Below, one piece after another: positions 25,091-34,482 of a stretch of DNA of 64,000 nucleotides (its first letter is position 1; each line of letters opens with the position of its first letter). The notes beneath the pieces are model-generated. The model worked only from the letters and a program-made list of their open reading frames with translations. It was not told where the DNA came from and ran no database searches. Where the stretch lies: the NCBI GenBank assembly GCA_964645835.1, contig CAZYDG010000026.1, positions 1 to 64,000 of the forward strand, written 5' to 3'. This DNA is from CAZBME01 sp964645835. GTDB taxonomy: Bacteria > Desulfobacterota > Syntrophia > Syntrophales > UBA8958. A program made the position numbers and the translations under genes.

Positions 25091-28000
25091 TCAATAACGC
25101 GCCGTCATCTCCAATCCCTTGTGATACTTTGTGAACCCGAATTCCGAAAGGGCGCTTGCGTAGGCGCTTTCCCGTGCCGGCCGGCCGTTTATCCGCTCCA
25201 CGGTAATGATCTTTTCCGGGGAGAATTCCCTGCTCAGGTGGACCTTGAACAGGGAGAGATACTCCGAAAGGCGCGGATCATCGGGTGGAGCGAAAATGTT
25301 AAGATCGTTTCCGTTTCGTCGGGAGATGATCTGGAGCCTCCATCCGCGAAAGACAAGGTGTGTCGAGGGAATGCGGCTGGGGAGGTTCTTCTTCAAGGCA
25401 TCCAGGTGGATACCAGCGAAAGAGGCCGGATCCGCGGCGTTCATCCAGTAAACGGCGTCCTCGGGCAATGGATCGCAGAGAAAGCGGAAGGCTTCGTGGG
25501 AGATGAACTGGAGGCCGGGAATGTCCTCAAAGAAATATCCCGAGATGATTTCGCCGGAGAGTTCCATCAGCCGGAGGGCCTTGAATACCCCGACCCACTG
25601 GAGTGAGGGCATTTCCCAGGCGAGAAGTTCCCGGAAGAGAATCCCGTAACGCCGGAAGAGCTGGCGTACCCGGTCTTTGGCTAGTTCCGCTTCATCGACG
25701 GGGTCTTTGTCCATGCTGTCGCCGGCGATGGGATACCAGTTGCCGGTCAGGGGCCTCGTGGCGCTCCAGCGGTTGTATGCCGTTCGGGAGGGGCGTCTTC
25801 TTTCCCTTTGCGGCTCAAAGGGGGTGAAGTCCGTGAGGACCCCTTGACGAAGCGTAGAGAAGGCGTCATTTGTCACGCGACCCTGCCAGGCAAGTGTCCA
25901 GAGTCTCTCTGTCATGGTACGGCTGTCCAGTTTCGAGAACTGAACGAGGTCCATCAGGTTGAAGCGTCCGATGCTTTGGGGAAACAGGTGTGCCAATTCC
26001 TGCGGCAGACCGGGACCGGGAAGCAGTTTTGATCCTTTTCGGCCGCCGCGGTCCGGAAAGAGTTCGAGATCGTCGGCAAAGGAAAATGTGATCTTGCGGT
26101 TTCCGCAGCCGAACCACACCAAATCTCCCGTCTGCATCAGGCGATCGAGCCACGCGGTGTAATAGGGTTTGATCCGGGCCGGGAGGATGTTCTTCTCCCA
26201 CGCCTCGACGTGGGCCGGATACCCGAAGAGCTGGTCCAGCCGTTTTTGCAGATCGTCCAGCGTCTCACCCGGCGCCGTGAGGCCTTGCCACGCGGCAAGG
26301 AAGAGGGGCAGGCGCTCCAGAGCTAGGGCGTGGAAAGAGGGCTGCCGGGATTTACGGGCCATACGCAGGAGTATCTCCATATTTTCCCGGTCACATACCT
26401 CGGGCTCCCCTGTGTTTTCCGTCAGCAGATCGAGGATCACCTCCTGGGATTCAACAAGATCGGCAAGGAGTTCGTCCAGTGCCGATTTGTCAAGACCCAG
26501 TATTTCACTCAATGACGATTTTTTAACTGGTCCGTAAAAGGAGAGCCACTGTTGAAATGCATCGGAGAGCGATGGCTCTTCATACTCTCCATAGAGATTA
26601 GCGAATTTCCCTTTTCCCGCCTTCCTGATCATCTGGGACGAACCAGGATGGGAGAAGGTCTGAATATCCATTTCTCCAGGCAGGGAGTGAAACGCCTTGG
26701 TGATGCGGCCAAGGTTCTCCGCTGCGCAGATCATCCGGATGGATGCTCCGGGAAGAAGAATCGATGCCAGTTTCCCCGCGACCGGGTGGAGCGCTTCTTC
26801 AACCGTTATTTTATGATCCCGGGCCACGGCATCGAGCAGGACTTGCCATTCGGTCAGGGGAATCAGCAGACGTTCCTTTGTCCAGTCCAGAAGGTCGGTT
26901 GACGTCCGTGGGGCATAGCCGACGGCCACCCGCTGCAACTTGCCTTCCAGGTTTTCCACAAGATGCGCGGGTATCCGGGGCCGCAGCCGTGTGGAGAAGA
27001 GTACCTCCTGCAGGAGTTCGCGGCTCAAACGTGAGATCTTTCCCGAAATGGGAGAATCGTCCTCGTACATGTATGTGTTGGTCTGTCGCCAAATGAGCCC
27101 GTCAGCGAATGGGGAAGGCGCTTCCGTTGTGATCTCCGTCAGATTGATCCGCCCGCCTCTGACTTCATCAAGGAGGATCTTCAGGTTCGTCAGGTCAAAT
27201 TCATCCTGAAGACAGGTGCGCCACGTCTCCAGAAGGAGCGGAAAGTCGGGATAGGCGAGTACGGCATCCATGAGTTTTTTTGCACGGAGGCGGTTCAGCC
27301 ACAGGGGCAGACGTTTCTTGAAGCTCAAGCGGGGGAGCAGGAGGGCTCGTCCCGCATTCTCCCGGAACCGGGCGCCAAAAAAGCCGCTTTTTTCCAGTGA
27401 TTGCCGAAGATGGCGCTCCACGTTTTCCGGCGTGACGAGGGTGAGGATGTCATTCGTCGAAAAGCCGTCGGGTAGCATCAAAAGGATGCAGTCGTTGTTT
27501 TGGAAGATTTCGAGGTGGGTCTTGAATTTTTCCTCCCATGCAGCCTGGAGGGCGAGGCTGAAAGGCCGGTTGACCCTGCCTCCCCAAAGGGTGTGAAGGA
27601 TGACCTGCTTGGCTCCTGATGTGTTCAGGGGATCGGTGAAGTGCTCAACGAGGAGATGATGGCGGTGGGGAAGATCGGTCCCTGTCGCCTCCCGCTGCCG
27701 CTTCAGATAACCGATCAACTCATCCGCTGCCGTGCCGTCCATAAAATAGTCTCTTATCAGCTCGCCCTTGAGGGCTGGATCATCGAGCCTTCCGGAGTAT
27801 GCCTCAAGAAACGTCAGGATCTTTTCCGAAAAATGAAAATCCCGGTTCTGATCTTCGGCTTTCCAAAAAGGGAAGATGCCCGGCTTCCCGTCCGACGGTA
27901 CGACCTCCACGTCGTTGTGGGTCACTTTAAGAATGCGCCATACCTGGGCTCCCAGCGTAAACGTATCGCCGATCCGCCGTTCCCACACGAACTCTTCGTC

Positions 28001-29584
28001 AAGCTCGCCGATTTTTGCGTGGGAGTCCTGAAGCCGTAGATCGTAATAGCCCCGGTCCGCAATCGTTCCGCCGGAAAGATAGACCAATCGCAAAACGCCG
28101 TCCTTCCCATGGATGGTGTTGTCGATCCGGTCCAGGGAGATGCGCGGCCGGAGTTCACGGAGTCGCGTATCGGCATACCTCCCCTCAAGCATGGAAAGAA
28201 CGAGGTCGAATTGCCGCCGGGAGAGGTCGCGATAGGGATAGGCAGTCCTGATAAATGCATAAAGTTCATCGATGTCCCATTTTTCCATGCCGACCATGGA
28301 CAAGAGGACCTGGGCCAGGATATCCAGCGGACAGTCGATGGGACAGATGGCTTCAATATCCTGATCGGTGATGCTTTTGGCGATAACGGCGGCGGTTAGA
28401 AAATCGTGGCCATGGGTGGGGTAGAGGAGACCCCGGCTTGTCCCGCCCACCTTGTGGCCCGAACGTCCGATCCGCTGAATCGCCGAGGAAACAGAAAGGG
28501 GTGTCTCAATCAGAACCACGCGGTCGAGTTCCCCGATATCTATCCCCAACTCTAAGGAACTGGTCGCCACAATGGCTCGAAGTTCCCCGTTTTTCAACCG
28601 TTCCTCAACAGCCATGCGGATCTCCCGCGACAGGGAGCCGTGATGGGAATAGGCCAGCTCCGTTGGTTCCTCCTCATTGATCAGACGGGTGACTTTTTCC
28701 GCCGTGCGACGGCTGTTGGTGAAAAAGAGCGTCGATCTGTTCTCCTTGATGATATCACGGAAAGAGTTGATGAGGACCGGCCACCAGGAAGCATCCACGA
28801 GCTGCTCTCGTGCATCGGGGGGAAAGCGGACCTCGATTGCGCTACGTTTTATCTGAGACCCGCGGATGATCTCCACGGGTCGTTTTTCGTAAAACCCGGT
28901 TTCTGCGCTGCCCTTTTGGATGAACCCGCCGACAAAATCGGCCACCGTCTCCAGGGGTTTCACCGTGGCCGACAAGGTGAGGCGCTGGAACTCGCCGCTT
29001 AAGCGTACGAGGCGCTCGACGGCCGTAATGAGGTGGGTTCCCCGCTTTGTTCCGACGACGGCGTGGATCTCATCGAGGATTACCGTGGCGATTCCCGTAA
29101 GCATCGTCCGGCCGCTTCGGGAACTAAGGAGGATATTTATGCTTTCAGGAGTTGTAATGAGGATTTCCGGAGGCCGGCGAAGCATCTGCCGGCGCTCGTC
29201 GGCTGGTGTATCGCCACTTCGTGTTACGACGCCGATTTCGGGGAAGGGAACACCGGCTTCGCGGAAGCAATTCTTCATCTCTTCCAGTGGTTCAAGGAGG
29301 TTTCTACGGATATCGTTGTTGAGTGCCTTAAGGGGTGAAACATAGAGGACCCTTGTCTGTCCGGTGCTCCAGGCGCCTGTGACGAGTTGGTTTATTGCCC
29401 AGAGGAAGGCTGCCAGGGTCTTCCCGCTTCCCGTCGGCGCTGTGATAAGGGCATGCGATCCCTTGATGATCTTCGGCCACGCGCGGGCCTGGATATCCGT
29501 GGGCACTCCCAGGCGCCGCGTGAACCACGTCGCAAGCAAAGGGTGAAATGAGGTGAGGATGTCTTTCCTGTCTGGACTGTTCAT
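25091..29584 (-). CDS. lhr: Lhr-type DEAD/DEAH-box helicase, full length
   Basis: A 1497-residue superfamily 2 helicase, close to E. coli Lhr (about 1538). The N-terminal core shows Walker A (TAPTGSGKTLAAF), the DEIH box (VILDEIHAVVG), the SAT motif (TLSATVKPLET) and motif VI (QRIGRSGHK). The Lhr winged-helix and beta-sheet core follows, then a long C-terminal extension (about 870-1497), which in Lhr contributes to oligomerisation and is linked with DNA repair. The start at 29584 (MNSPDRKDIL) gives the normal Lhr N-terminus; an upstream in-frame extension to 29944 overlaps the SGNH hydrolase gene and is not credible. It follows that gene by 7 bases. Confidence 0.93.
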   Translation of the reverse strand: MNSPDRKDILTSFHPLLATWFTRRLGVPTDIQARAWPKIIKGSHALITAPTGSGKTLAAFLWAINQLVTGAWSTGQTRVLYVSPLKALNNDIRRNLLEPLEEMKNCFREAGVPFPEIGVVTRSGDTPADERRQMLRRPPEILITTPESINILLSSRSGRTMLTGIATVILDEIHAVVGTKRGTHLITAVERLVRLSGEFQRLTLSATVKPLETVADFVGGFIQKGSAETGFYEKRPVEIIRGSQIKRSAIEVRFPPDAREQLVDASWWPVLINSFRDIIKENRSTLFFTNSRRTAEKVTRLINEEEPTELAYSHHGSLSREIRMAVEERLKNGELRAIVATSSLELGIDIGELDRVVLIETPLSVSSAIQRIGRSGHKVGGTSRGLLYPTHGHDFLTAAVIAKSITDQDIEAICPIDCPLDILAQVLLSMVGMEKWDIDELYAFIRTAYPYRDLSRRQFDLVLSMLEGRYADTRLRELRPRISLDRIDNTIHGKDGVLRLVYLSGGTIADRGYYDLRLQDSHAKIGELDEEFVWERRIGDTFTLGAQVWRILKVTHNDVEVVPSDGKPGIFPFWKAEDQNRDFHFSEKILTFLEAYSGRLDDPALKGELIRDYFMDGTAADELIGYLKRQREATGTDLPHRHHLLVEHFTDPLNTSGAKQVILHTLWGGRVNRPFSLALQAAWEEKFKTHLEIFQNNDCILLMLPDGFSTNDILTLVTPENVERHLRQSLEKSGFFGARFRENAGRALLLPRLSFKKRLPLWLNRLRAKKLMDAVLAYPDFPLLLETWRTCLQDEFDLTNLKILLDEVRGGRINLTEITTEAPSPFADGLIWRQTNTYMYEDDSPISGKISRLSRELLQEVLFSTRLRPRIPAHLVENLEGKLQRVAVGYAPRTSTDLLDWTKERLLIPLTEWQVLLDAVARDHKITVEEALHPVAGKLASILLPGASIRMICAAENLGRITKAFHSLPGEMDIQTFSHPGSSQMIRKAGKGKFANLYGEYEEPSLSDAFQQWLSFYGPVKKSSLSEILGLDKSALDELLADLVESQEVILDLLTENTGEPEVCDRENMEILLRMARKSRQPSFHALALERLPLFLAAWQGLTAPGETLDDLQKRLDQLFGYPAHVEAWEKNILPARIKPYYTAWLDRLMQTGDLVWFGCGNRKITFSFADDLELFPDRGGRKGSKLLPGPGLPQELAHLFPQSIGRFNLMDLVQFSKLDSRTMTERLWTLAWQGRVTNDAFSTLRQGVLTDFTPFEPQRERRRPSRTAYNRWSATRPLTGNWYPIAGDSMDKDPVDEAELAKDRVRQLFRRYGILFRELLAWEMPSLQWVGVFKALRLMELSGEIISGYFFEDIPGLQFISHEAFRFLCDPLPEDAVYWMNAADPASFAGIHLDALKKNLPSRIPSTHLVFRGWRLQIISRRNGNDLNIFAPPDDPRLSEYLSLFKVHLSREFSPEKIITVERINGRPARESAYASALSEFGFTKYHKGLEMTARY

Positions 29585-29591
29585 GACAACG

Positions 29592-30206
29592 TCAAATTTC
29601 TGCCCCAAAAAGACGCATGATCGCTTCGGCCATAAGCCGGTAGCCTGTAACGGTTGGGTGAACGAGATCGTACTGTACGAGGGACAGGAAATCGACTCCC
29701 TCGTCGATTTTTTCCTTCCAGTAGGCGTGGACGCGGGCGACGGGGATACCGTATTCCCTGCCCAGGGCTTCCAGAATTTGATAGTAGGGCTCCACGAAAC
29801 TGTTCTCGCCTCCCTCTCCAATGAAGCTCGATGTGACAAGTACGATATCGGCGTCGCACCGGGACCGGATCTTGTTGATGATACCGCGGATGTTACCCAT
29901 AAACTGTTCTTCGGTAAATCCGTAAGAAGCGTCGTTGATGGCATACTGGATGAAAATGCAGTCCGGTTGATTATTGATGATATCGTGGTCTACGCGGTAA
30001 AGGCCGAAATCAGCCGTGTCCCCGGGGATACCGCTTGCGTGTATCCTGCAGATACAACCGGGAAATTGCTCTTTAAGCATCTCTCCCAGAAAGTCGAGAT
30101 ATCCCTTGCGCGCCATCCATCCGGCCGTCAGGGAATCCCCCAGGGCGGCGATTCTGACCGGCGTGGCGGATTTCAATTTTTCTATAGTTTTTAACGGTCT
30201 GATCAT
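29592..30206 (-). CDS. SGNH/GDSL-type hydrolase
   Basis: A 204-residue esterase/lipase-like enzyme with the four SGNH blocks: GDSLTAG with nucleophile Ser25, an invariant Gly in the ASGIPGDT region, YAINDAS with Asn, and DLVHPTVTGY carrying the Asp-x-x-His pair. There is no signal peptide, so it is probably cytoplasmic. The length and block spacing match the TesA/GDSL family. It is tightly packed between a zinc-ribbon gene and lhr. The substrate is unknown. Confidence 0.88.
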   Translation of the reverse strand: MIRPLKTIEKLKSATPVRIAALGDSLTAGWMARKGYLDFLGEMLKEQFPGCICRIHASGIPGDTADFGLYRVDHDIINNQPDCIFIQYAINDASYGFTEEQFMGNIRGIINKIRSRCDADIVLVTSSFIGEGGENSFVEPYYQILEALGREYGIPVARVHAYWKEKIDEGVDFLSLVQYDLVHPTVTGYRLMAEAIMRLFGAEI

Positions 30207-30210
30207 CTTA

Positions 30211-30399
30211 TTATTGTATCGGGCAAATGGACTGACGGAGCTTTAAGCCACAAACGCGGCAGAACATTGCCCGTTCCTCCTCAATAGGATCGCCGCAAAC
30301 CGGGCACCGGTCCAGCAGCTCGGTGCGGCAATACTCGCAGTATTTCCTGTTGTCGTCCGTAGTTGAATAGGCGCATTCCGGACAAATTCGATGGGACAT
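30211..30399 (-). CDS. Small double zinc-ribbon protein
   Basis: A 62-residue protein with three pairs of cysteines: CPECAYS, CEYC, CPVC and a final CRVC, forming one or two zinc ribbons. Such small ribbons are usually regulatory or structural. It lies 4 bases upstream of the SGNH hydrolase and 13 bases downstream of the isochorismatase-like gene, all on the same strand, so it is clearly within a transcript. Function unknown. Confidence 0.75.
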   Translation of the reverse strand: MSHRICPECAYSTTDDNRKYCEYCRTELLDRCPVCGDPIEEERAMFCRVCGLKLRQSICPIQ

Positions 30400-30412
30400 T
30401 AATCTCGTCCAA

Positions 30413-31069
30413 TTACTTATATTTAATCATGTCAATCTTTGTCAGCACAGACTGATTCGAGACACGCGGGGCATTCACCATATTCCATGCAACATACTGC
30501 TCTGCGTAAGTACTTTCAGCCGACATGCCATCCACGGGCACGATAACCTGCATCCCCCGAAATGCCGCCTCGCTGGCAGTATACAATACAGCTCCGTGCG
30601 CTGCCGTTCCAGTTACAATAACGGTTTTTATACCTTTTTCCATAAGAATCTTTGCCAGATCTGTCCCGAGAAATTTATCGGGCCCTGATGTAACTACCGG
30701 TTCTTTCCCGAGAGGCGCCAACTCCTTGGCAATGTCGGCAACTGTAGCGCCGGCCGATAGGCTGTACACGATGTAAACACCGTTAGCACGTGCATCCGTA
30801 AGAAGATGTTGGACTTTGGGAATGGAAGCAATGCAGCGGGGGCGTTTATCTGAGTTACATGTCTGTTTGTTAAAATCGAGCAGCAGAAGCGCTGTCACCT
30901 TAGGGTCTATCGTCACAGATTTTAATTCCGGCGGGGAAGGTGTCTTCACTGTGCTCCATTGGTCAATAATATTCTGTGCCGATGCAGCGTTACAAAAAAG
31001 AACCAATGCGCAAAAGCAACAGATTAAAAAAGCGCATTGCCGACAAATGGTATTTTGTATCTCTTTCAT
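30413..31069 (-). CDS. Exported isochorismatase-fold protein lacking the catalytic cysteine
   Basis: A 218-residue protein with an N-terminal signal (residues about 8-30, cleavage near AASA-QN) and an isochorismatase-like hydrolase fold. The Asp (LLLLDFNKQTC) and Lys (SGPDKFLGTDL) of the catalytic triad are present. The nucleophile position, normally V-C-V in TGxATxVCVLxTA, reads G-A-V (TGTAAHGAVLYTA), so the Cys is Ala. It may be a non-catalytic binder or use different chemistry. The start at 31069 has AAAGGAGAGG five bases upstream. Confidence 0.75.
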   Translation of the reverse strand: MKEIQNTICRQCAFLICCFCALVLFCNAASAQNIIDQWSTVKTPSPPELKSVTIDPKVTALLLLDFNKQTCNSDKRPRCIASIPKVQHLLTDARANGVYIVYSLSAGATVADIAKELAPLGKEPVVTSGPDKFLGTDLAKILMEKGIKTVIVTGTAAHGAVLYTASEAAFRGMQVIVPVDGMSAESTYAEQYVAWNMVNAPRVSNQSVLTKIDMIKYK

Positions 31070-31125
31070 TTTCCTCTCCTTTCCAAATAACATGGTTAAA
31101 AAGATATGTTTGTGGCTCGGATGCT

Positions 31126-31790
31126 TCATCTCTCTTCTTTCGCTGGAAACGGATTACCTCTTGTTAAGATTCGATACATGCCGGTTTTAAATGCACGAAC
31201 GCCACCATGGGAAGGATGATGGACGTGCTCGGCGGCGATTCCCAATTCGTACAGTGCTTGGGAGGAGTTTTGACCGTAGACACGACTTTCCCAGGTTTTA
31301 AAATGTCGATTAAGTTGCGAATAATGGCACTATATTGTCTTATTTCCGCTTTTGTCGGGGTTCGTATGGACATTGGTCTGTCCTTGTCATGCGGATGGAG
31401 GGGCAAACAGTTCCAAACGAAAGCTTCCGATTCAAAACCCTTCATCGCGCTCCAGAAGCTTGTGGCCGATGCCTCTCTGTAGGGCCTGTTCCGATTGCTG
31501 GACTGACGGCCTTTGAAAGGCAATGTGTTCGATATAAGCTGATATTCACTAGTGAATGGTATGCCGGAGAAGCGGCAGCCATTGGGGCCCGAGGCTTCTC
31601 CGATAAGCAGGATTGCCGGCCGCTGCGCAAAGGAAGCAAGGTAGTTCTTGAGGTTCATTTGACGAATCAGGTCCGCACTTTCCTTATCGAACACAGGGTT
31701 GGAGTCGTTGTACTGGTTGAACAGCACCTCCGTCGATGGCAGGATGAATACCGCTTCCGCAATGAATTCCCACAGGTCGTTAAGCGTCAT
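31126..31790 (-). pseudogene. Uracil-DNA-glycosylase-like gene with a frameshift near the 3' end
   Basis: The N-terminal ~165 residues, with the LLIGEASGPNGCRFSGIPFTSE motif region, match a UDG-superfamily enzyme, though not the classic UNG type. Near 31270-31290 the reading frame breaks. The family-like C-terminus (SSQALYELGIAAEH, then HHPSHGG and FKTGMYRI) continues in another frame and ends at 31126. The listed frame instead ends at 31164 with an unrelated tail. One inserted base or two deleted bases would restore the gene, so it is a recent mutation or a sequencing error. Confidence 0.7.
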
Positions 31791-31840
31791 TTACAAACTC
31801 TCGAATTATGGAGTCTTGCAACTCAGGCTCCTCGATAAAC

Positions 31841-31868
31841 ATTTCTGCGGCCGGGTGGCCGCAGAAAT
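31841..31868. repeat. Perfect 12-bp hairpin in the gap upstream of the UDG-like gene
   Basis: ATTTCTGCGGCC (31841-31852) pairs with GGCCGCAGAAAT (31857-31868) around a GGGT loop. No T-tract follows on either strand, so it is not a standard terminator. No gene is seen between 31791 and 32278. Confidence 0.6.
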
Positions 31869-31983
31869 GACCTGAAGATAGTCAATGCTGGTGCCACGGG
31901 CAAAGACAACATCTTGCCCGTGCTTCTTAGGGTATAGGATTAATTTCAATAACACCTTCGTGTCTTTCATACAACGTTGAACT

Positions 31984-32096
31984 TAGGAAAATGAAAATTG
32001 GAGGAAAATGGGGACACTTCCCGTATTTACGGGATCCATGCAGGACGTGTAAACATAGGAATACGGGAAGTGTCCCTATATTTCCCATTTCCTAAA
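31984..32096. repeat. Long palindromic repeat with 17-bp perfect arms
   Basis: GGGACACTTCCCGTATT (32011-32027) is the exact reverse complement of 32060-32076. Outer flanks AGGAAAATG and CATTTCCT extend the pairing imperfectly. It resembles the REP/MITE-like palindromes containing GGGACACTTCCC common in deltaproteobacterial genomes, sometimes linked with REP-associated transposases. No transposase is present here. Confidence 0.7.
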
Positions 32097-32278
32097 ATTG
32101 TGGGACTGATTGTGAGATGGAGGCAAAATAGAAGGAAGGTCGTCCAGGAGGCCCGGACAAATCCCCGGATAAATCAAATCTCTGATGTGATGGAATGGCG
32201 GTTTTCATCACCCTTCTCTTTTCTTGAATGGACGGAGGTGGTGAAAAATCGGAAAGAGACCGCACGTGCGCGAAAATC

Positions 32279-33436
32279 TTACGGCTTGGATTTCCCTTCC
32301 TTGCAGCTATAGTTAACTGCCATATTGTCACGATGAATGACTTCGTCGTAATCCTTGAAGCCCAGGACCTGTTCGATCTTCGAGGTCTTCAAACCCATGA
32401 TTTTTCGGACATCCGGGGCTGCGTAGCTTGCCAGGCCCTTTGCCAGGATGTTCCCTTCCCCGTCAAGACATATAACGGGATCGCCGACGCAGAAATCGCC
32501 CTCTACATGGGTTATGCCGGAGGGCAGGAGGCTTTTTCCTTCATCGATGATGGCCTGTTTGGCGCCGTCGTCGACGATCAGCTTTCCCCGGGTCCGCAAA
32601 GTAAAGGCAATCCAGTATTTACGGCTGCTGAGATGAGTTTCCATGGGGAGGAAGAGGGTGCCTTTTTCCTTACCGGCGAAGATTTCACGCAGGATGCCCT
32701 TTTCCTTTCCGGGAGCGATGATGTAGGGAATCCCGAAGGCGATAACCTTGCCTGCCGCCTGGACCTTGCTTTTCATTCCTCCCGTACCGACATCGGAGGC
32801 GTCTTCGGTAGCGGCCTCTTCGATCTCAACGGAGATGTTTTCCACCAGGGGAATGATCTTCGCTTTTTTCGAGCGGTGTGGGTTCTTATCGTATAAACCG
32901 TCGATATTGGTCAGGCTGATAACCAGATGGGCCTCTGTGATATTGGCGGTCATGGCGGCTAATTGATCGTTGTCGCCGAATTTGATTTCGTCCACGGCGA
33001 CGGTGTCGTTTTCATTGATGATGGGAACGACGCCCCAGTCCATCAACGTCGACAATGTATTGCGGACATTGAGAAACCGCTTGCGGTCCGTCAGATCGCT
33101 CATGGTCAGGAGGATCTGCGCGACATTGATGCCGTGTTTTCCGAAAGCGTTTGAATACACCCGCATCAGTCGGCTTTGGCCGACGGCTGCCGCCGCCTGT
33201 TTCTGTGGCATAGTCTTGAGAGCTGATGTGATGCCCATACGGTGCTTCCCCGAGGCGATGGCACCGGAGGTGACGATAATGATATGGTGGCCTCTGTTCT
33301 TCAAATCAACCATATCATCGACAAGCTGCTCGATGATATTCAGATCCAGACCGCTTTCACCGGTAAGTACAGCGCTGCCGATTTTGATCAGGATGATTTT
33401 TACGTTGCTGAGGATTTCTTTTCTTGTCGTGGCCAT
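32279..33436 (-). CDS. proB: Glutamate 5-kinase
   Basis: The first enzyme of proline biosynthesis, phosphorylating glutamate. The amino-acid-kinase domain (about 10-260) shows IGSAVLTGESGLD, VTSGAIASG and INENDTVAVDE. A C-terminal PUA domain (about 280-370) is present, giving the 385 residues typical of ProB with PUA. It lies 21 bases after obgE on the same strand, an arrangement seen in many deltaproteobacteria. proA and proC are not in the window. Confidence 0.96.
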   Translation of the reverse strand: MATTRKEILSNVKIILIKIGSAVLTGESGLDLNIIEQLVDDMVDLKNRGHHIIIVTSGAIASGKHRMGITSALKTMPQKQAAAAVGQSRLMRVYSNAFGKHGINVAQILLTMSDLTDRKRFLNVRNTLSTLMDWGVVPIINENDTVAVDEIKFGDNDQLAAMTANITEAHLVISLTNIDGLYDKNPHRSKKAKIIPLVENISVEIEEAATEDASDVGTGGMKSKVQAAGKVIAFGIPYIIAPGKEKGILREIFAGKEKGTLFLPMETHLSSRKYWIAFTLRTRGKLIVDDGAKQAIIDEGKSLLPSGITHVEGDFCVGDPVICLDGEGNILAKGLASYAAPDVRKIMGLKTSKIEQVLGFKDYDEVIHRDNMAVNYSCKEGKSKP

Positions 33437-33457
33437 TTGATAAACCCCATGAATGCT

Positions 33458-34474
33458 TTACTCTTTTGTTTGCCGTGCCTCGTTCAGTACCTTTATGACA
33501 GCCTTGAACACGGCATCCCTTCCCTCGCCGGTAACCGCCGAAAAGGCGAATACTTCTATGTCCTTTCCGGCAAAGATGTCAATGTCTTTTTTGAGACGTT
33601 CCCTGGTGATGGGAAGATCCAGTTTATTGATGGCGACGATCTGGGGCTTTTTTCTGAGGTCGGGATTGAATTGCATCAGCTCGTCATTGATCATCTCGTA
33701 ATCATTCCAGGCACTGGTATAATCTTCTCTTGAAATATCAATAATATGAAGAAGGACGGCCGTTCGTTCGATATGGCGGAGGAATTGTACGCCCATGCCC
33801 GTGCCCGAATGGGCGCCTTTGATGAGTCCGGGAATATCGGCCAGGACGAAACTCTGGTAATGTCCATAAGAAACGACGCCAAGGTGGGGGGTCAATGTTG
33901 TGAACGGGTAGTCGGCAATTTTCGGGCGGGCTGCCGATACGTGGGCAAGGAGAGTCGACTTGCCTACATTAGGCAACCCTACAAGCCCCACATCGGCCAG
34001 GAGTTTCAATTCCAATCGTATCCACCGCTCCTCGCCGGGCATGCCGTCCTGGGCAAATCGGGGAGTTTGGTGGGTCGAGGTTTTGAAATGGGCATTTCCC
34101 TTGCCGCCGATACCGCCGTGAGCTACTATGGCTCGCTGGCCATCTATTGTCAGGTCGACGAGAAGTTCTCCCGTTTCCACATCCGTGATCATTGTGCCGA
34201 CCGGCACGACGATTTCCATGTTCGGAGAGCCATGGCCGGTTCGGTTGCTTCCCTCGCCGTGGCCCCCGTGTTTTACAATGTGATGTTGGCGATATTTTAA
34301 ATCCAGAAGGGTAGAACAGGAGGCTTTGGCCAGGACGACGACGTCGCCGCCTTTGCCGCCGTTACCGCCGTCGGGACCGCCGTGATCGATGAACTTCTCA
34401 CGCCGGAAGCTGACGCATCCCCGTCCCCCGTCTCCCGCTTTCACGTAAATTTTTGCTTCGTCGATGAATTTCAT
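33458..34474 (-). CDS. obgE: Obg-family GTPase (CgtA/ObgE)
   Basis: An essential ribosome-assembly GTPase. The glycine-rich Obg fold is residues 1-157 (GDGGRGCVSFRREKF, DGGNGGKGGD). The G domain follows with G1 (GLPNVGKSTLL), G3 (DIPGLI) and G4 (NKLD). The 338 residues match the short Obg form without a long C-terminal tail. The start is ATG at 34474, or possibly GTG at 34489, which lies inside the terminator hairpin just upstream. No clear ribosome-binding site precedes the ATG, which directly follows a T-rich tract. Confidence 0.95.
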   Translation of the reverse strand: MKFIDEAKIYVKAGDGGRGCVSFRREKFIDHGGPDGGNGGKGGDVVVLAKASCSTLLDLKYRQHHIVKHGGHGEGSNRTGHGSPNMEIVVPVGTMITDVETGELLVDLTIDGQRAIVAHGGIGGKGNAHFKTSTHQTPRFAQDGMPGEERWIRLELKLLADVGLVGLPNVGKSTLLAHVSAARPKIADYPFTTLTPHLGVVSYGHYQSFVLADIPGLIKGAHSGTGMGVQFLRHIERTAVLLHIIDISREDYTSAWNDYEMINDELMQFNPDLRKKPQIVAINKLDLPITRERLKKDIDIFAGKDIEVFAFSAVTGEGRDAVFKAVIKVLNEARQTKE

Positions 34475-34482
34475 AAAATAAA

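Noticed and set aside
29584..29944. N-terminal extension of the Lhr helicase to 29944
   Set aside because: The extension overlaps the SGNH hydrolase gene completely and its translation is low-complexity with no similarity to Lhr.
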